From Tamarix chinensis (lineage: Eukaryota > Streptophyta > Magnoliopsida > Caryophyllales > Tamaricaceae): DNA of 64,000 nt. The translations under genes and the position numbers were made by a program. The stretch lies in the NCBI GenBank assembly GCA_030549775.1, contig CM060175.1, forward strand, positions 18,520,212 to 18,584,211, read 5' to 3'. Of this stretch, positions 37,971-49,067 are shown one piece after another; positions within the stretch are counted from its first letter, which is position 1, and the number at the start of each line of letters is the position of its first letter. The notes beneath the pieces are model-generated. The model did not search any database and was not told the origin of the DNA. It saw only the letters and a program-made list of their open reading frames with translations.

Positions 37971-40079
37971 ACCAGTTTAATAATAATAGGGTTCCCTATA
38001 CTCAACGTATAGAAAAGAATAAAAATAGTTATATCTAATAAAGAGGTATGAATCAGTACTTACCTTATGATATGTTTCATCTATTTGAATGTGTACTTAT
38101 CATTAGTTGTAAATGAATGAGTTATTTGTATCTTTGATTTGTTAATAATTGTTACCTTTCTTAGTATGTAGAGTACTAACCACCATTTTTATGAGTGCTA
38201 CTTATTTCCACGAGGAGGAGACCCTAATTTTTTTGCACAGGTCTCAGAAGATCCACTAGATGACTATGATGTCTATGATGAACTATGTGGGGATGAGTGA
38301 TCTTTTATTTTTATTGGGTGTTTAGGTAAAGAGTAACGTTATCCAATTGATGTATTTACTTGAATACCTTTTTTTGGACTCTTTATCCATGGTATCCCTT
38401 ATTCTGTATTTTGTTTATTATAATTTGGAGTTAACCTCAAAACTTATATTATATTATAAATGTTTCTTCCATTTCTAATTTCCTTATTTTACTATAATGA
38501 TTTTCACCTTTGTGACTGATGTAAGGATAGTTGAACAAACCAGACTTATGTCAATTACGGTAGTAACCCTCTACATTTTACTTATATGCTTTTGCTATAA
38601 AATAAAATTTTTTCGCAGTAAAAATCGAAGTGTTACACTAAAATACCACAAAACCCTAATTTAAAAAATTATGGAAAAATAAAGATTTATTAAAATACGA
38701 GGAAGTAATTTAGGGAAAATCAAGGGAAAAATAATAAATAATTTAACCAGGAAAAACTATAGTATTTTGCTAATTAAAATAAAATTAATAAAAAATCATT
38801 TAAAATATAGTAAATTAATCTAAAAAGGGAATTTTTTTATTATTTTATTAAAATATTATTATTTTAAATATTCTAAAATGCCTAAATGTTCTAAATACCT
38901 GAACCCATCTATTTTTCCTTTTTTCCTTTTTCCCTTCTTTTTTTCTCTCCTTCCTCTCCTTTCTTCTTTTCTTTTTTTTTTTCCCTTCCTTCCCCAATTT
39001 AGGCCAGCCTACCCCCGTGGCCCAAACCTCCCTCCTTCTCCTCTCTTCTCCTGTGTAGCCCTAGATCCGCCACCCCTTCTTTTTCCCTCTACAGCTGCCC
39101 GATCCGGCTCCCTTATTTTTTCTTTCTTTCTTTCTACCATGGTCGGCCGGTCCACCCCTTTCTTCTTCTTTCCTCCCTAACCCTTCTTCTTCCCTAAAAC
39201 TTTAACTTCCCTACTTCTCCATGTGGGCAGGAGGCTTTTACAATGTTGTACGCCGTCCTACTACCTCACCTCTCTTCCCCATCAATCCCTCTCCCTTATC
39301 CACCCAATCACACACTCTCTCTCTTCTCATGTGTGCCCCTCTCCCATTCCTTTCTCCTTCCCTAAGCCGATATACCTGCAACTTTGTAAGCCTACACTGG
39401 TCATGCACCGCCAGTCGACGACCTGCCCCACGTGCCATCATCTTCCCCCTTTGTCATTTTCCCCCTTCATTGGCTTATAAATACCCTTCTATTACCTCCA
39501 TTCAATCTTTTTCTCACTGCCTAGAAACTCTCTTCCTTTGTGTGCCATCACCTGTTCAGCCATCCACCCCGTCGTCGCCTCCCAACACCGTTGCTCGAAC
39601 CACCTCTCAAAACACTCCTTGCACCACCCTCCACCGAACTACACCACTCACCACCCTCAATCCTCCCTACACAAGCTTCCTTGGCCATGCAAATTTAGCT
39701 ATTCGAGAAACCTCATCTCATCCATTACCGCTGTTCCTACCGCAACCACCACTCCCTTTACCCCCTAAAACCACCATCATAACCTCCTCTACCTCCCCTA
39801 ACTTACCTTTCCCCTACCTCCATATCCTTCTCCCTTCCTCCCTCTCCACCTTTGGCCACCACATCGCTATCGCTTGCGTCGCCCCTTTGGCTATGCCACC
39901 ACCACCATTTCAACCCTCTCAATCTAGGGCATAGTCCACCACCTCAATCACACTCTCATTCCCCCTATCCTATCCTAAACAACCAACTTTCCACCCCTCT
40001 TCTCTCTTCACTGCCACCGCCATGCGCTGTCGTCGGTGCCACCTGGTCACCACCAACCCTAGGTGGTACCCCAACCCTT

Positions 40080-40415
40080 AAAACCCTATTTATGCTAATA
40101 TTATCTCTTTTACTTGTATTAATATTATTATTCTTATTATTATTATATTACGTTATCATTATTATTACTCCTATCATTATTATTAAATATAACTTCGGAA
40201 TATTAATAATAATAATATTATTATAAAGGGGTCGATACCTTATTTTATTTATTATTATGATTATCATTATTTTTATTATCATTAATATCATTATTATTTT
40301 TACCATCATCATCATCATCATCATTATTAATGCTAACTTTGACATATTATTACTATTACTACTATTGTAAATATTCGAACCTTTATATTATCATTATTTT
40401 GATTCTTATTATTAA

Positions 40416-40460
<45 letters not shown>

Positions 40461-40486
40461 TATTATTATTATTATTAGTACTACTG

Positions 40487-40534
<48 letters not shown>

Positions 40535-40720
40535 TTACTATTATTACTATCACTATTATTAACCTTGACCTCATTATCACTAAGGTAATTATTATTATTA
40601 TTATTATTAAGACGCTTTCAAGTATTATTCTTAAGATTAGAACTATTACTATTATTATTATTATTATTATTTGCTACAAATATCATTATTACTATTATTA
40701 GTAATATTTAAGCTATTATC
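40080..40720 (+). repeat. Mosaic trinucleotide microsatellite (ATT, ATC, ACT)
   Basis: About 640 bp of trinucleotides: ATT/AAT with ATC runs, a long ATC run (about 40418-40459) directly followed by ATT and then a long ACT run (about 40478-40534). Reading frames here are Ile- or Thr-only artefacts. Confidence 0.95.
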
Positions 40721-42259
40721 TCTAATAATATAAATATGGCTATAAATATCTTTACATGAACTTATGTACCTCCCAAGACCTATTTTAACTAGTAATAACA
40801 TAGTTATCTACCTTAAGAATAAAAATCCTACTTCTACTTATAAAACTACTATTAATATTAGTAACCTTAATATTAGGCTAGGTTAAGGGTAAGGTAGGAA
40901 ATAATAGTAATTTTCGTAAGAGGAAAATTAACCCTTAGTTTTTCCCTCTTATAGGTGAATCAAGTCAAAACCCTAAGAAGGAGTAGGAGTGTGCTCCAAG
41001 ACCGGTGTCGTGTTAGGTAAAGATTTAGTTAAGGCCCTCTATGTGTGTGATATGTGCCTTGTATGCCATGTGCTATGTTATGTTGTGTATCTTATGATTA
41101 TTATAGCTATTTTACGTGTAGTGTAGCTTAGAGTTGAGGTATGATTATGTGGTTTCTTGTGGCATCTGTATAATATACATGTGTTGTGCTTATAATGTTG
41201 TATGATGCGACCCTCTAGGTCATGCATGCTAGGATATTTAATAATATGATATGGGGTGAAAGGATAAAAAGAGAAAAGGGGGAAGTGACTTGACAAAATG
41301 GGCATAGGATTAACCTAATTATCTCATGATCCATGGGGGGCAAATAAAAAGGGAATTATGAACAAAATAAAAGAGTGGGGTAAACCTTGCATGGGATGGA
41401 AGAATTTTACATGGGAATCTCTAGGGTTTGCATGGGATGGAAGGAGGTTGCATGGAAATTTCTAGGGTTTGTATGGGGTGGATGGAGTTTGCATGGGGAT
41501 GATATTTACATGAGAAAAGATATCTTGGGGTGTAAGTAAGGTAAGGGAAGAGTCGTTGGGGTGATTGAAGACTTTGGAAGAAAAATAGTACATAGGTTGG
41601 TGTAAGGGTGTATAGAAAACCTGGCTAAGGTTTGGGAGGAAAACCCTAATTAGAGGTGGTTGTAAAAATAAAAATAATTGAGGGTGAGTGGAGTATAGGA
41701 TGAGAGTGGAAGAATATCATGTGTAGAGTGAGTATGGGTGTCATGAGAAAGCAAGGATGGCAGTTGAGAAATGAAGGATGGCAGGTGAGAAATGGAGGGG
41801 TGACATATAGGAAATAAAGATGCTAGGGTTTGGAGTGGCCAACTAGGGTTTCATGGTCACACTCGTATTTGGGAATAAAGTGAAATGATGGGGGTTGAAT
41901 CTAAGTGAGGTGATGTATGGGTTAGTAAAGGAGCTTTAGTTGCGTGAGGTAGAGAAGGTTGGGCCATGTAGGCCCAATTAGGGTTTTTCAAGGGAAAACC
42001 CTAGGTGGAGATAGTGAATGGATTTGTCTGGCATAAGGTAGTGAGCCTTGACCCACACACTTAGGAGTTGGGTCTCCAATGTGAGGAAGTGGGAGAAGGA
42101 AAGGATGTTGGGGGTGTTAGGAGGTGTAGAAGTCTTGAGATATGGGATGGGTCCTCGTGGAAGGATAAGAGTAGATGGTTTGCAACATGCATGTCTAGGG
42201 CGAAAACTTGCTGAATAAGACATAGTAAGATATTAATCATTTAAAGAGCAAGATTATTG

Positions 42260-42560
42260 AGTTGAGCCTAGATTGATCCATGGGAATGATAGTGGCTAGG
42301 TGTCAGGGTGCCCTGGACACTGATTCATTGGCATATAATAGTGGTCAGGTGTGTTCTACCATGTGCATTTCTGATCCACTAGCTATAGTAGTGGGGGATC
42401 CTAAGCTCAATAAACCAAACTCTAATTACTAAGTACTTACAGTGGAACACCATAAGAGCCGGGGCCAGACTGATCCATTGACATATAATATTGGTCAGGT
42501 GCGTTCTGCCTTGTTTGTTTTCGATCCACCGGCTATAATAGTAGAGTTTCTGCACTCATA
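42260..42560 (+). repeat. Hairpin units in long-LTR copy B
   Basis: At least two units. One has TGTCAGGG-TG-CCCTGGACA (42301-42319), a near-perfect stem with one bulged base; another has GATCCACCGGCTATAATAG near 42523, the same block as in copy D read on the opposite strand. Confidence 0.65.
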
Positions 42561-43272
42561 TGGAATTATAATAAGCATGGTGTGAAATGAGTATTGATCA
42601 AAGATTTAAATAATATGATTATCCAAACTATAGCTTGGCCTTTACCTATCAGTATTGTTTGTATGCTATCTATATGATCATGCTTATGCTGCGTGTTTTT
42701 GTATGCTTAGCCTTAGACACATGGTTACCTTACTTAGTACGTAGCAGAATGACCACCCATTTCATGGGTGCTACTCATTCCCATGACCAGAGTGCCCTAC
42801 TGAGTTTGTGCAGGTAGGTGATGTTATTTTCGATGCCTTTGATGCTTACGAAGCATCAGGGTTGAGAGTTGAGCTTGGACTTAGCCTAGGGACCGAGAGC
42901 AATGCGGCCAATTTTTTTTACTATTCATTTATCTTGTGTCAGATCATTCTAGACTTATTTTATCGTACTGTAAATTTTATCCCTTTTGGGTACTTTAATT
43001 ATGCACTCTTTTGTAAACTCTTTTATGCGTACTCTGGTTTCTGTATTATGAATGTTTCAATGCTTTTATAAATTCTTGATTTGAGTTTCCCTTATGATGG
43101 ATGTTAATTTTTCTTTAGCCTTATGGTTAGTACGAGATTGGTCGGAGACTAAGCTTGTACTAATCACAGTGGTAATATCTCCAAAATTCATAAGTTTTAT
43201 TTTACTTACTTTTATTGTATCTTTTAATAAAACGAAATTTTTTAGTAGTAAATTTTAGAGATGCTACATACA

Positions 43273-44628
43273 CCTAGGGCCTAAATATATAAAATCATAG
43301 ATATCCACGTAATGTCACATAACAAAAAAAAAACACCATTTATATCAAACAAGTGTGTAATCAAGGTATGTATAAACACACATACACTTATATATGTACA
43401 TATTTAGGTTGAAAGGAATGTTGCCTATGGAGCATTTTAATTAATAAAAGCTCATTAGAGAATGATCTTATAAATTAACCACAAATATATGAATTAAGTA
43501 AATTCATATGTTTTATTTCTCTTATCTTGATCTCAAATATACCCACTTACCACAACTCATTATCCATATGTTATACGTCAATACCCAAGATACTCAATTA
43601 GTTATAAATTTAGATAAATAAAAGGGTTTTTATCTCTCAATGTCATATTTTAAGACCCAATATAATATAGTGATAATTAACTTAACCTAAAATTTATTAT
43701 ATATAACTACAAAACTACACACCATATAGTAAAATATATTAACTTTTGCTACTCATGACTAAAAATATTAATTAATAGCTCATCCACACCAGACCAACCT
43801 ACACCTTTATAATCACAATCGGAGAAAACTATATCAATTTAGTAAACTAACTTTGCCACTAACTCCATCATAGTACTATGCCACTAATCTTGCATGCTCT
43901 TACACACACACACAATACAAATAGTCAACCATGTCTACAGAAGCCAGGTCCTCTAATCAACAAAAGAAAACCATGTGTTTAATTCACTACTACTTACTAT
44001 TGTTATACTTATTGGATGATGTTAACTTTATCACACTATGGTCAATGATAGCACAGTGAAGAGAAGAAAGTACCATTATATAAGAGTAGAATGGTGTATG
44101 TTATCGATGGAGTTAATGACATAATTCCAAAATACCTTATCTATGGTTTAAAAAAAATTCAAAATAGTGATTGATGTTACCAGTACCCATTAGATCAATT
44201 GAATGAATGGTTGCAATCAGAATGTTCTTAACTTTTTTCCTAGTTTCTTCTCCCTTCTCCCTTCTCCCTTATTTGTTATTTTTATTTTTTCCCCTTAGAC
44301 AATTGCTATTGTTTTTGGGTTAAATTCCTAGGCAAAATACGCTGATGTGTTATTTATATTTTTAGTTGGTGCTAGGGTTATCAAAAATAAGTAAAAAAAT
44401 AATTATTGGAATTACTAAAATTCTTTTAAATATTGTTATTTATTTAAAATTCTATTAAATAACCAATTATTTATTTACTATATATACGTAGTAGTAGTAG
44501 TAGTAGTAGTTGTTGTAGTAGTAGTAGTAGTAGTAATAATAATAATAAATATATGAAACCTTTATTATTATCATTATTATTATTAATTGATTAGTTAGTT
44601 AGTTAGTTAATTTTTTTGGAATATTATA
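43273..44628 (-). repeat. Chromovirus 5' LTR, outer part
   Basis: Resumes the match to 17900-19066 (for example the GATCTTATAAATTAA block at 43463 against 18101). It contains about 200 bp (43890-44080) not seen in the 3' LTR and a GTA/AAT microsatellite. Confidence 0.8.
44487..44551 (+). repeat. GTA/TAG trinucleotide microsatellite
   Basis: Two GTA runs separated by TTGTTG, then an AAT run, in the chromovirus 5' LTR. Confidence 0.9.
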
Positions 44629-44633
44629 GGTTG
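44629..44633 (+). repeat. Target-site duplication GGTTG, right copy (chromovirus)
   Basis: Identical to 17162-17166 and placed directly after the LTR end. Confidence 0.75.
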
Positions 44634-45675
44634 TAGCCATCAGTTCCATTGGAAGAGAATAATGGGTAAGAGAAATTTTTCTTTATGGTTGTATGTGTCT
44701 ATTCTACCTACAAGAATAGAGGCTAGGATTTTTATGATTTAGGGTTATGCATTACTAATACCATTCTACTAGCTGTGAACAGTGGGTTGTCTAACTCAAA
44801 TTGAAACAAATTATTAGAATTCTCGTAGTCTTTGATAAAATATTAATCACTTAAAGTGAGATACCATGTGAGTTAGGATTGGTTATACATGTCTGTTCCA
44901 TCAAACAAGATTAGTGTGTAAGAGCTTTATTTCCTCGGGTTGTATTTTATTGATACAGTTCCACTGATTCAGAATAGTGGCCAGATGCTTTATTCCCTAA
45001 GGTTGTATATTAAGGGGATTTATTCCTTAAGGTTGTATATTAATGATACTGTTCCACCAGTTGAAAATAGGCTCTTTGAATTCAATGTGAATAATATTAT
45101 GGATATTGATTATGCCATTATTATTGTAAGACATAGAATCAATAAATAAGTTGGTACCACCCTATGTTAATCTATTTGTATATTAATCCTTGTTGTTATA
45201 TATTATAACTTTGTGTGACATTTCTATGATTGTATTGTTACCTTACTAAGTATATAGCATATTGATCATCCTTTTTATAGGTGCTGATCATTCCCTTGAG
45301 CAGATACACCTTGTTTTATAGGATGGTTGATTACTATTTTTTAACGTGTTTGCCTTCGACGAGTGCATAATTGAATTAGTAAAGGTTATGGTTATCCATA
45401 TATCTCTATCTCTCTATGGACTCTTAGTTCTATATTTTCATTATATATATTTCCTTTTCTCTTTTTGGTATCCCATCTTGTGGTGGAAACAAGTGCATCC
45501 TACATCTAATTCTTAGTTATGAGGTTACTGTTGCCTTACACCAGACTTAAACTATGCATATAGAGTGGATCTTCTATGTTAGATGTGGCATAAGTCCCCT
45601 AAATTTTGTGTTTTACCTTCCCTAATTAACTATTTAAAATGAATTTTTTAAGTGCTAAAATTTGGGAGTGTTACA
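44634..45675 (+). mobile_element. Long-LTR family, copy E, 3' part
   Basis: Continues 15610-17166. It contains decayed hairpin units (44750-45080), the exit block near 45240-45300 (TTACTAAGTATATAGCATATTGATCATCC, as in A and B) and the terminus GGGAGTGTTACA at 45675. With the chromovirus removed, copy E is about 2.6 kb. Confidence 0.7.
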
Positions 45676-45808
45676 TAACAAAACTAGGAAGACCCCAGTT
45701 GGCGAAGGAAGTTAAGAAAAGACAAATAAACTAAGGTCAAGGGTTAGAAAAGGATTTTAAAAAAATTAAACACCTAAATATTAAGGTTAAAAAAATTTAG
45801 GATGTTGC
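45676..45808. other. Unassigned segment after copy E
   Basis: 133 bp with no recognised gene. It ends TTTAGGATGTTGCA, which resembles a second, decayed long-LTR terminus. Confidence 0.35.
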
Positions 45809-46085
45809 ACTATGGTAAAACATGAAGACAATAATGGTGAATCATAATATAATGGTGGTGAAACATAAAAATAATTATGGTGAAATAAGATAAGTTAAAT
45901 TTCTTGAAAAAATCACAACTAAAATAAATAAAATATAATAATAAATATGATGAAACATGGAGATAATTATAATTAAACTTGAAATAACTAGTGGTCAAAT
46001 ATAAGCATAATAGGATGAAATATGAAAACAATAATAGTGAAATATAAAGATAACTATAATGAAATATGATAAATTAGTTTTCTCT
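45809..46085 (+). repeat. Degenerate ~24-bp minisatellite, second array
   Basis: Variants of ATGGTGAAACATAAAGATAATT, the same unit as at 12427-12582. Confidence 0.6.
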
Positions 46086-46949
46086 ATAATTTATATAGTA
46101 TATGCGGAGCACTTTGCAAGGTGCTACAAGTGCCTGTTTTTTATAATTATATATATAAAAAGATAGATGTTATAAATCGGCCTATTGAGAAAATAAAACA
46201 TGCTAAGAATGTGGTTGCCTTAAAGCTCAGTTATGGGGTAGGGACTATTGAATCTGAGAAGCATATAATCTCTTTGTCCTTCTCTTTATGGACAATACTC
46301 TCTAATATTGATAAATTCATTTAATCTCTTTCTCATTTTCACCCTTTTTTGCATCATTGTCATCCCTCCCTTCATCTTCTATTACACTAAATGACAAATA
46401 AGCTAATTATTTTGTTTTTTTTGTTTCCCCAAGAAGTAATTATTTTTGGTTAATCAATCAATGCCCATCATTAATTATTTTTTCTTGATTTGATAGATCT
46501 ACAACTTTTTATAGCCACACATATCATTATTATATTTTTTTTTACTAGATCTTCTTAGCTTTAATATGAAAAAAATCCATAATGCAACCATGTATATTAG
46601 TTAATTAATTTGCATTAAAAAATTATGAACCTAATTCAAAAAAGTAAAAAGGTTTGATATCTCAAAAATTCAAAAGGGTTAAATATTATTATGAACCTAT
46701 AAGTTGTATATTGATCAGAACATAGAAAGCTTAGGTTGATAATATGAAATACCCATATTTATAATATTAAAAGTTTAATTTTATGATGGAAAACATCTAT
46801 GTTCATCACATAATGTAGATAGATTTATCATATATAGTTAATAACATAGAAGGTATAGGTTCATAACACATGTTAATAACATAGATCACTGAAGTTCATT
46901 ACATTGAATGTTTAGGTACATGACAAACAACACCCATTTTCATCACATA

Positions 46950-47313
46950 TGCTCCGTTTAGATTGGGGTGAAGGTAACCATTAAAAATCAACCTAGGTAA
47001 AAGGAATGGAGGTGAATTGGAGTGAATATTTTAAAATATTGATCAGATTATATTAACCTAACATAGGTAGATCATGGAGAATATTTTAAAAATGTTGTTT
47101 GGATTAAGGTGAATGTATAAAATTTACTTATATTTTTTCATTCACTTCCATTCCCCCCAATATCAGAGATTAACAAAAATAAGGTTAAGTGGGGTAAACA
47201 GATGTGAAACTTTAATCTTGATTCATTTGGTTGAAGTTAACAAAACCTATTTTTAAATGGGGTGAATCAATTGATTCACCTCTATTAACCCCCATTCACC
47301 ACAAAGCAAACAC
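46950..47313. mobile_element. MITE-like element
   Basis: Left end CTCCGTTTAGATTGGGGTGAA and right end (reverse complement) GTGTTTGCTTTGTGGTGAATGG are related imperfect inverted repeats about 360 bp apart, a layout and sequence style common in plant MITEs. No clear target duplication was found. Confidence 0.4.
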
Positions 47314-47479
47314 ACCAATAAAAGAGATATGCTCATCTCTTATAGTTAATAATATAAAAGAATTTGGTTTATAGCATAAAATGTCCAACTTTATAACATA
47401 GAATACATATGTTCATCGTGTTAAATGCCTAGGTTCATCACATAAATTGTTTAGGTTCAAGAAATAAACATATATTAAA

Positions 47480-47800
47480 ATGATCCCATATATAAATTAC
47501 ATAATTATAGAAATAACCCAAATAAGAATTAAAAAATTATAAAATTACCTTGCATTTACCCATTCATAATAAAAAAATTATATAATTGGCCTCATGTTTG
47601 GAAATAAATAATTATAATATTATAAAAATGACCATATGTCTAGAAATAAGAATTATAAATTATAGAATTGACTCCCAGTTTGTATATGATTATTATAAAT
47701 TATAAAATTGAGACATGTACCTAAATAAACTATATAAAATTATAAAAAATGACCTTATGTAACTAAATAGAGTTTATAAAATTATAAAAAGTGGTCTTAG
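47480..47800. repeat. AT-rich minisatellite, unit about 50-60 bp
   Basis: At least five units of the form AAATAARAATTATAAAATTATAAAATTGACC followed by a variable CATGT/TATGT segment. Confidence 0.6.
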
Positions 47801-47868
47801 ATGTACCTTACAAGGTGAGAAAGCACAACTAACATTAATGAAATATAACAACAAGTGTAGTGAATTGT

Positions 47869-48125
47869 AACACTCCAAAATTTTAAGACTAAAAGGTTGC
47901 ATTTTTAAGACAATGTGGAGGCATTTTGAAAGTAAAATTAGGGGGATGTCACCGCCAAATTAAACATGGGAGATGTGTGATCATTACCTACCCACGGTCG
48001 GTGGAAGGTGAAAACAAAATGAGACAAGAAAGCAAATAAACTAACAACTAACAATAATAATAATGGTAACATAAATATGAGAGAAGAAAGAGAATAATAT
48101 ACAAGGATCAGATCTAAGAGTTCAC
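47869..48125 (-). mobile_element. Long-LTR family, fragment F (minus orientation)
   Basis: TGTAACACTCCAAAATTTTAAG at its lower end, then AGGGGGATGTCACCGCCAAATT-like sequence, as in copy D near 61380-61400. It is cut off near 48125. Confidence 0.55.
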
Positions 48126-49030
48126 ATCATTGTTTTAAAACTCGGACCAGTTATTAAATTGGTCAGGCTACTCATTTATAGGTTCACGTGTTGGACGAGT
48201 GGATCAACTGGTCAAACTGATGCTTAAACTAGTTCACTCAATTGAAGTCAAATCTACCCATATTTGTTTAAAAATATAATTAAAAACTTAATATTAGATA
48301 TCATATATCATAAAAATAGTATATTTCATCATATGGAAATCATTACATATTCATATAAGAACATAAAATAACATAATTCCATCTCAAAAGTCTCTTACAT
48401 CTCTTACATATCAAATACGGTTATAAAATAATATAATTAAATATTAAGTCTCTTACATATTCCTAAACAACTTAAAATTAAAGAAATTAGTTCAGAAGCT
48501 ACAATTTAATTAGATAAAGTAAAAAATTTTGATTAAATAATTACTCATCCAAACCTATAGATTATCCATATAATCTCTAACATTAGAAAATATAGGGATG
48601 CCATTTTCATGTATGTAATTATCTTCATTATCATCTCCACTCTCCCTCTTATCTTCATAATCTCCATTTCCATTAGTTCATCCAATATGTATACAAAAAT
48701 AGAATAGGTATAATTACTTAAATTATAAGACTCAAATTGTATAAGTAATAAAAAGTTATGAGCTTTATACCCTCATTAGAGTTGTCTTAAATAGTGATAG
48801 AAGCTAATTCATTTCTTAGCAACTCTAGCTCTTCATTATTCAAGACAAATGGTTCATCTATAAGAATCCAAGATCCAATTGCATCAAATTCTTCAAAGTT
48901 AATTGATTCATAACTTGTCTTAAATCGATTCCTACACACAAAGAAAAGAAAATTAGACAAGCTTGGCAATATTATCATATAAAAGTGATAACTTTAGACA
49001 TGCTTTACAATAGTAAGATAACAACAATAT
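48126..49030 (-). pseudogene. hAT transposase C-terminal remnant
   Basis: Minus-strand 48940-48787 reads INFEEFDAIGSWILIDEP then NNEELELLRNELASITI, resembling the extreme C-terminus of plant hAT transposases. A splice acceptor-like TGTGTGTAG precedes it. The sequence near 48126-48170 (GTTTTAAAACTCGGACCAG) resembles a hAT terminal region. The rest of the transposase is absent or unreadable. Confidence 0.45.
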
Positions 49031-49067
49031 CATCCATACGTTTCATAATAGCTTACATTATAACACC

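Larger units (their letters stand above)
24996..38637 (+). mobile_element. Long-LTR family, copy A, split by an Athila element
   Basis: Starts TGTAATACACTAAATTTTTAC and ends AAGTGTTACA. Removing the Athila insertion (26066-36131 plus one duplication) leaves about 3.57 kb. The 5' third is CT-rich with CCACC runs (25240-25960). The 3' part carries four tandem hairpin units (about 37560-37970) and an exit block (AGTATGTAGAGTACTAACCACC to TTTTTTTGCACAG near 38165-38245) also found in copies B and E. No gag or pol is attached. The large open frames at 25286-25983 are low-complexity artefacts. Confidence 0.75.
38631..43272 (+). mobile_element. Long-LTR family, copy B
   Basis: Starts TGTTACACTAAAATACC, overlapping the last seven bases of copy A, and ends GATGCTACA near 43268. 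It has the same architecture as A: CT/CCACC-rich 5' part (38910-40080), G/T-rich middle, hairpin units at 42260-42560 and exit block near 42725-42815. It is about 4.6 kb, longer than A mainly because of the microsatellite block 40080-40720. No internal coding domain. Open frames at 38878-40226 are low-complexity artefacts. Confidence 0.7.
17167..44628 (-). mobile_element. Decayed chromovirus-type Ty3/gypsy element, interrupted by nested insertions
   Basis: Full span of a minus-strand element: 3' LTR 17167-19066, internal domain 19067-23673, 5' LTR 23674-24995 continuing at 43273-44628. It is flanked by GGTTG on both sides. Pol order on the minus strand is protease, RT, RNase H, integrase, which is Ty3/gypsy order. 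The primer site is iMet-like, and the end of the integrase resembles Tekay/Del-type chromoviruses. All coding parts carry many stops and shifts, and the LTRs differ at many sites, so the insertion is old. The block 24996-43272 inside the 5' LTR is a later insertion. Confidence 0.85.
46086..47815. mobile_element. Unclassified insertion with short imperfect terminal inverted repeats
   Basis: The minisatellite sequence is interrupted here and resumes at 47816 with the expected trailing block, so 46086-47815 is an insertion. Ends: CACTTTGCAAGGTGCTACAAGTGCC (begins about 46109) against the reverse complement of the right end, CACCTTGTAAGGTACATC..., about 17 of 25 matching. No transposase is recognised. 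The interior holds repeated AACATAGA/GGTTCATCACATA motifs, a MITE-like piece and an AT-rich minisatellite. Confidence 0.4.

Noticed and set aside
38878..40226. Proline/serine-rich open frames up to 237 codons
   Set aside because: They lie in the CCACC-rich 5' part of long-LTR copy B, overlap in several frames and match no family; the same composition occurs in the other LTR copies.
40148..40701. Open frames of Ile, Met, Val or Thr runs
   Set aside because: Direct translation of ATT/ATC/ACT microsatellite.
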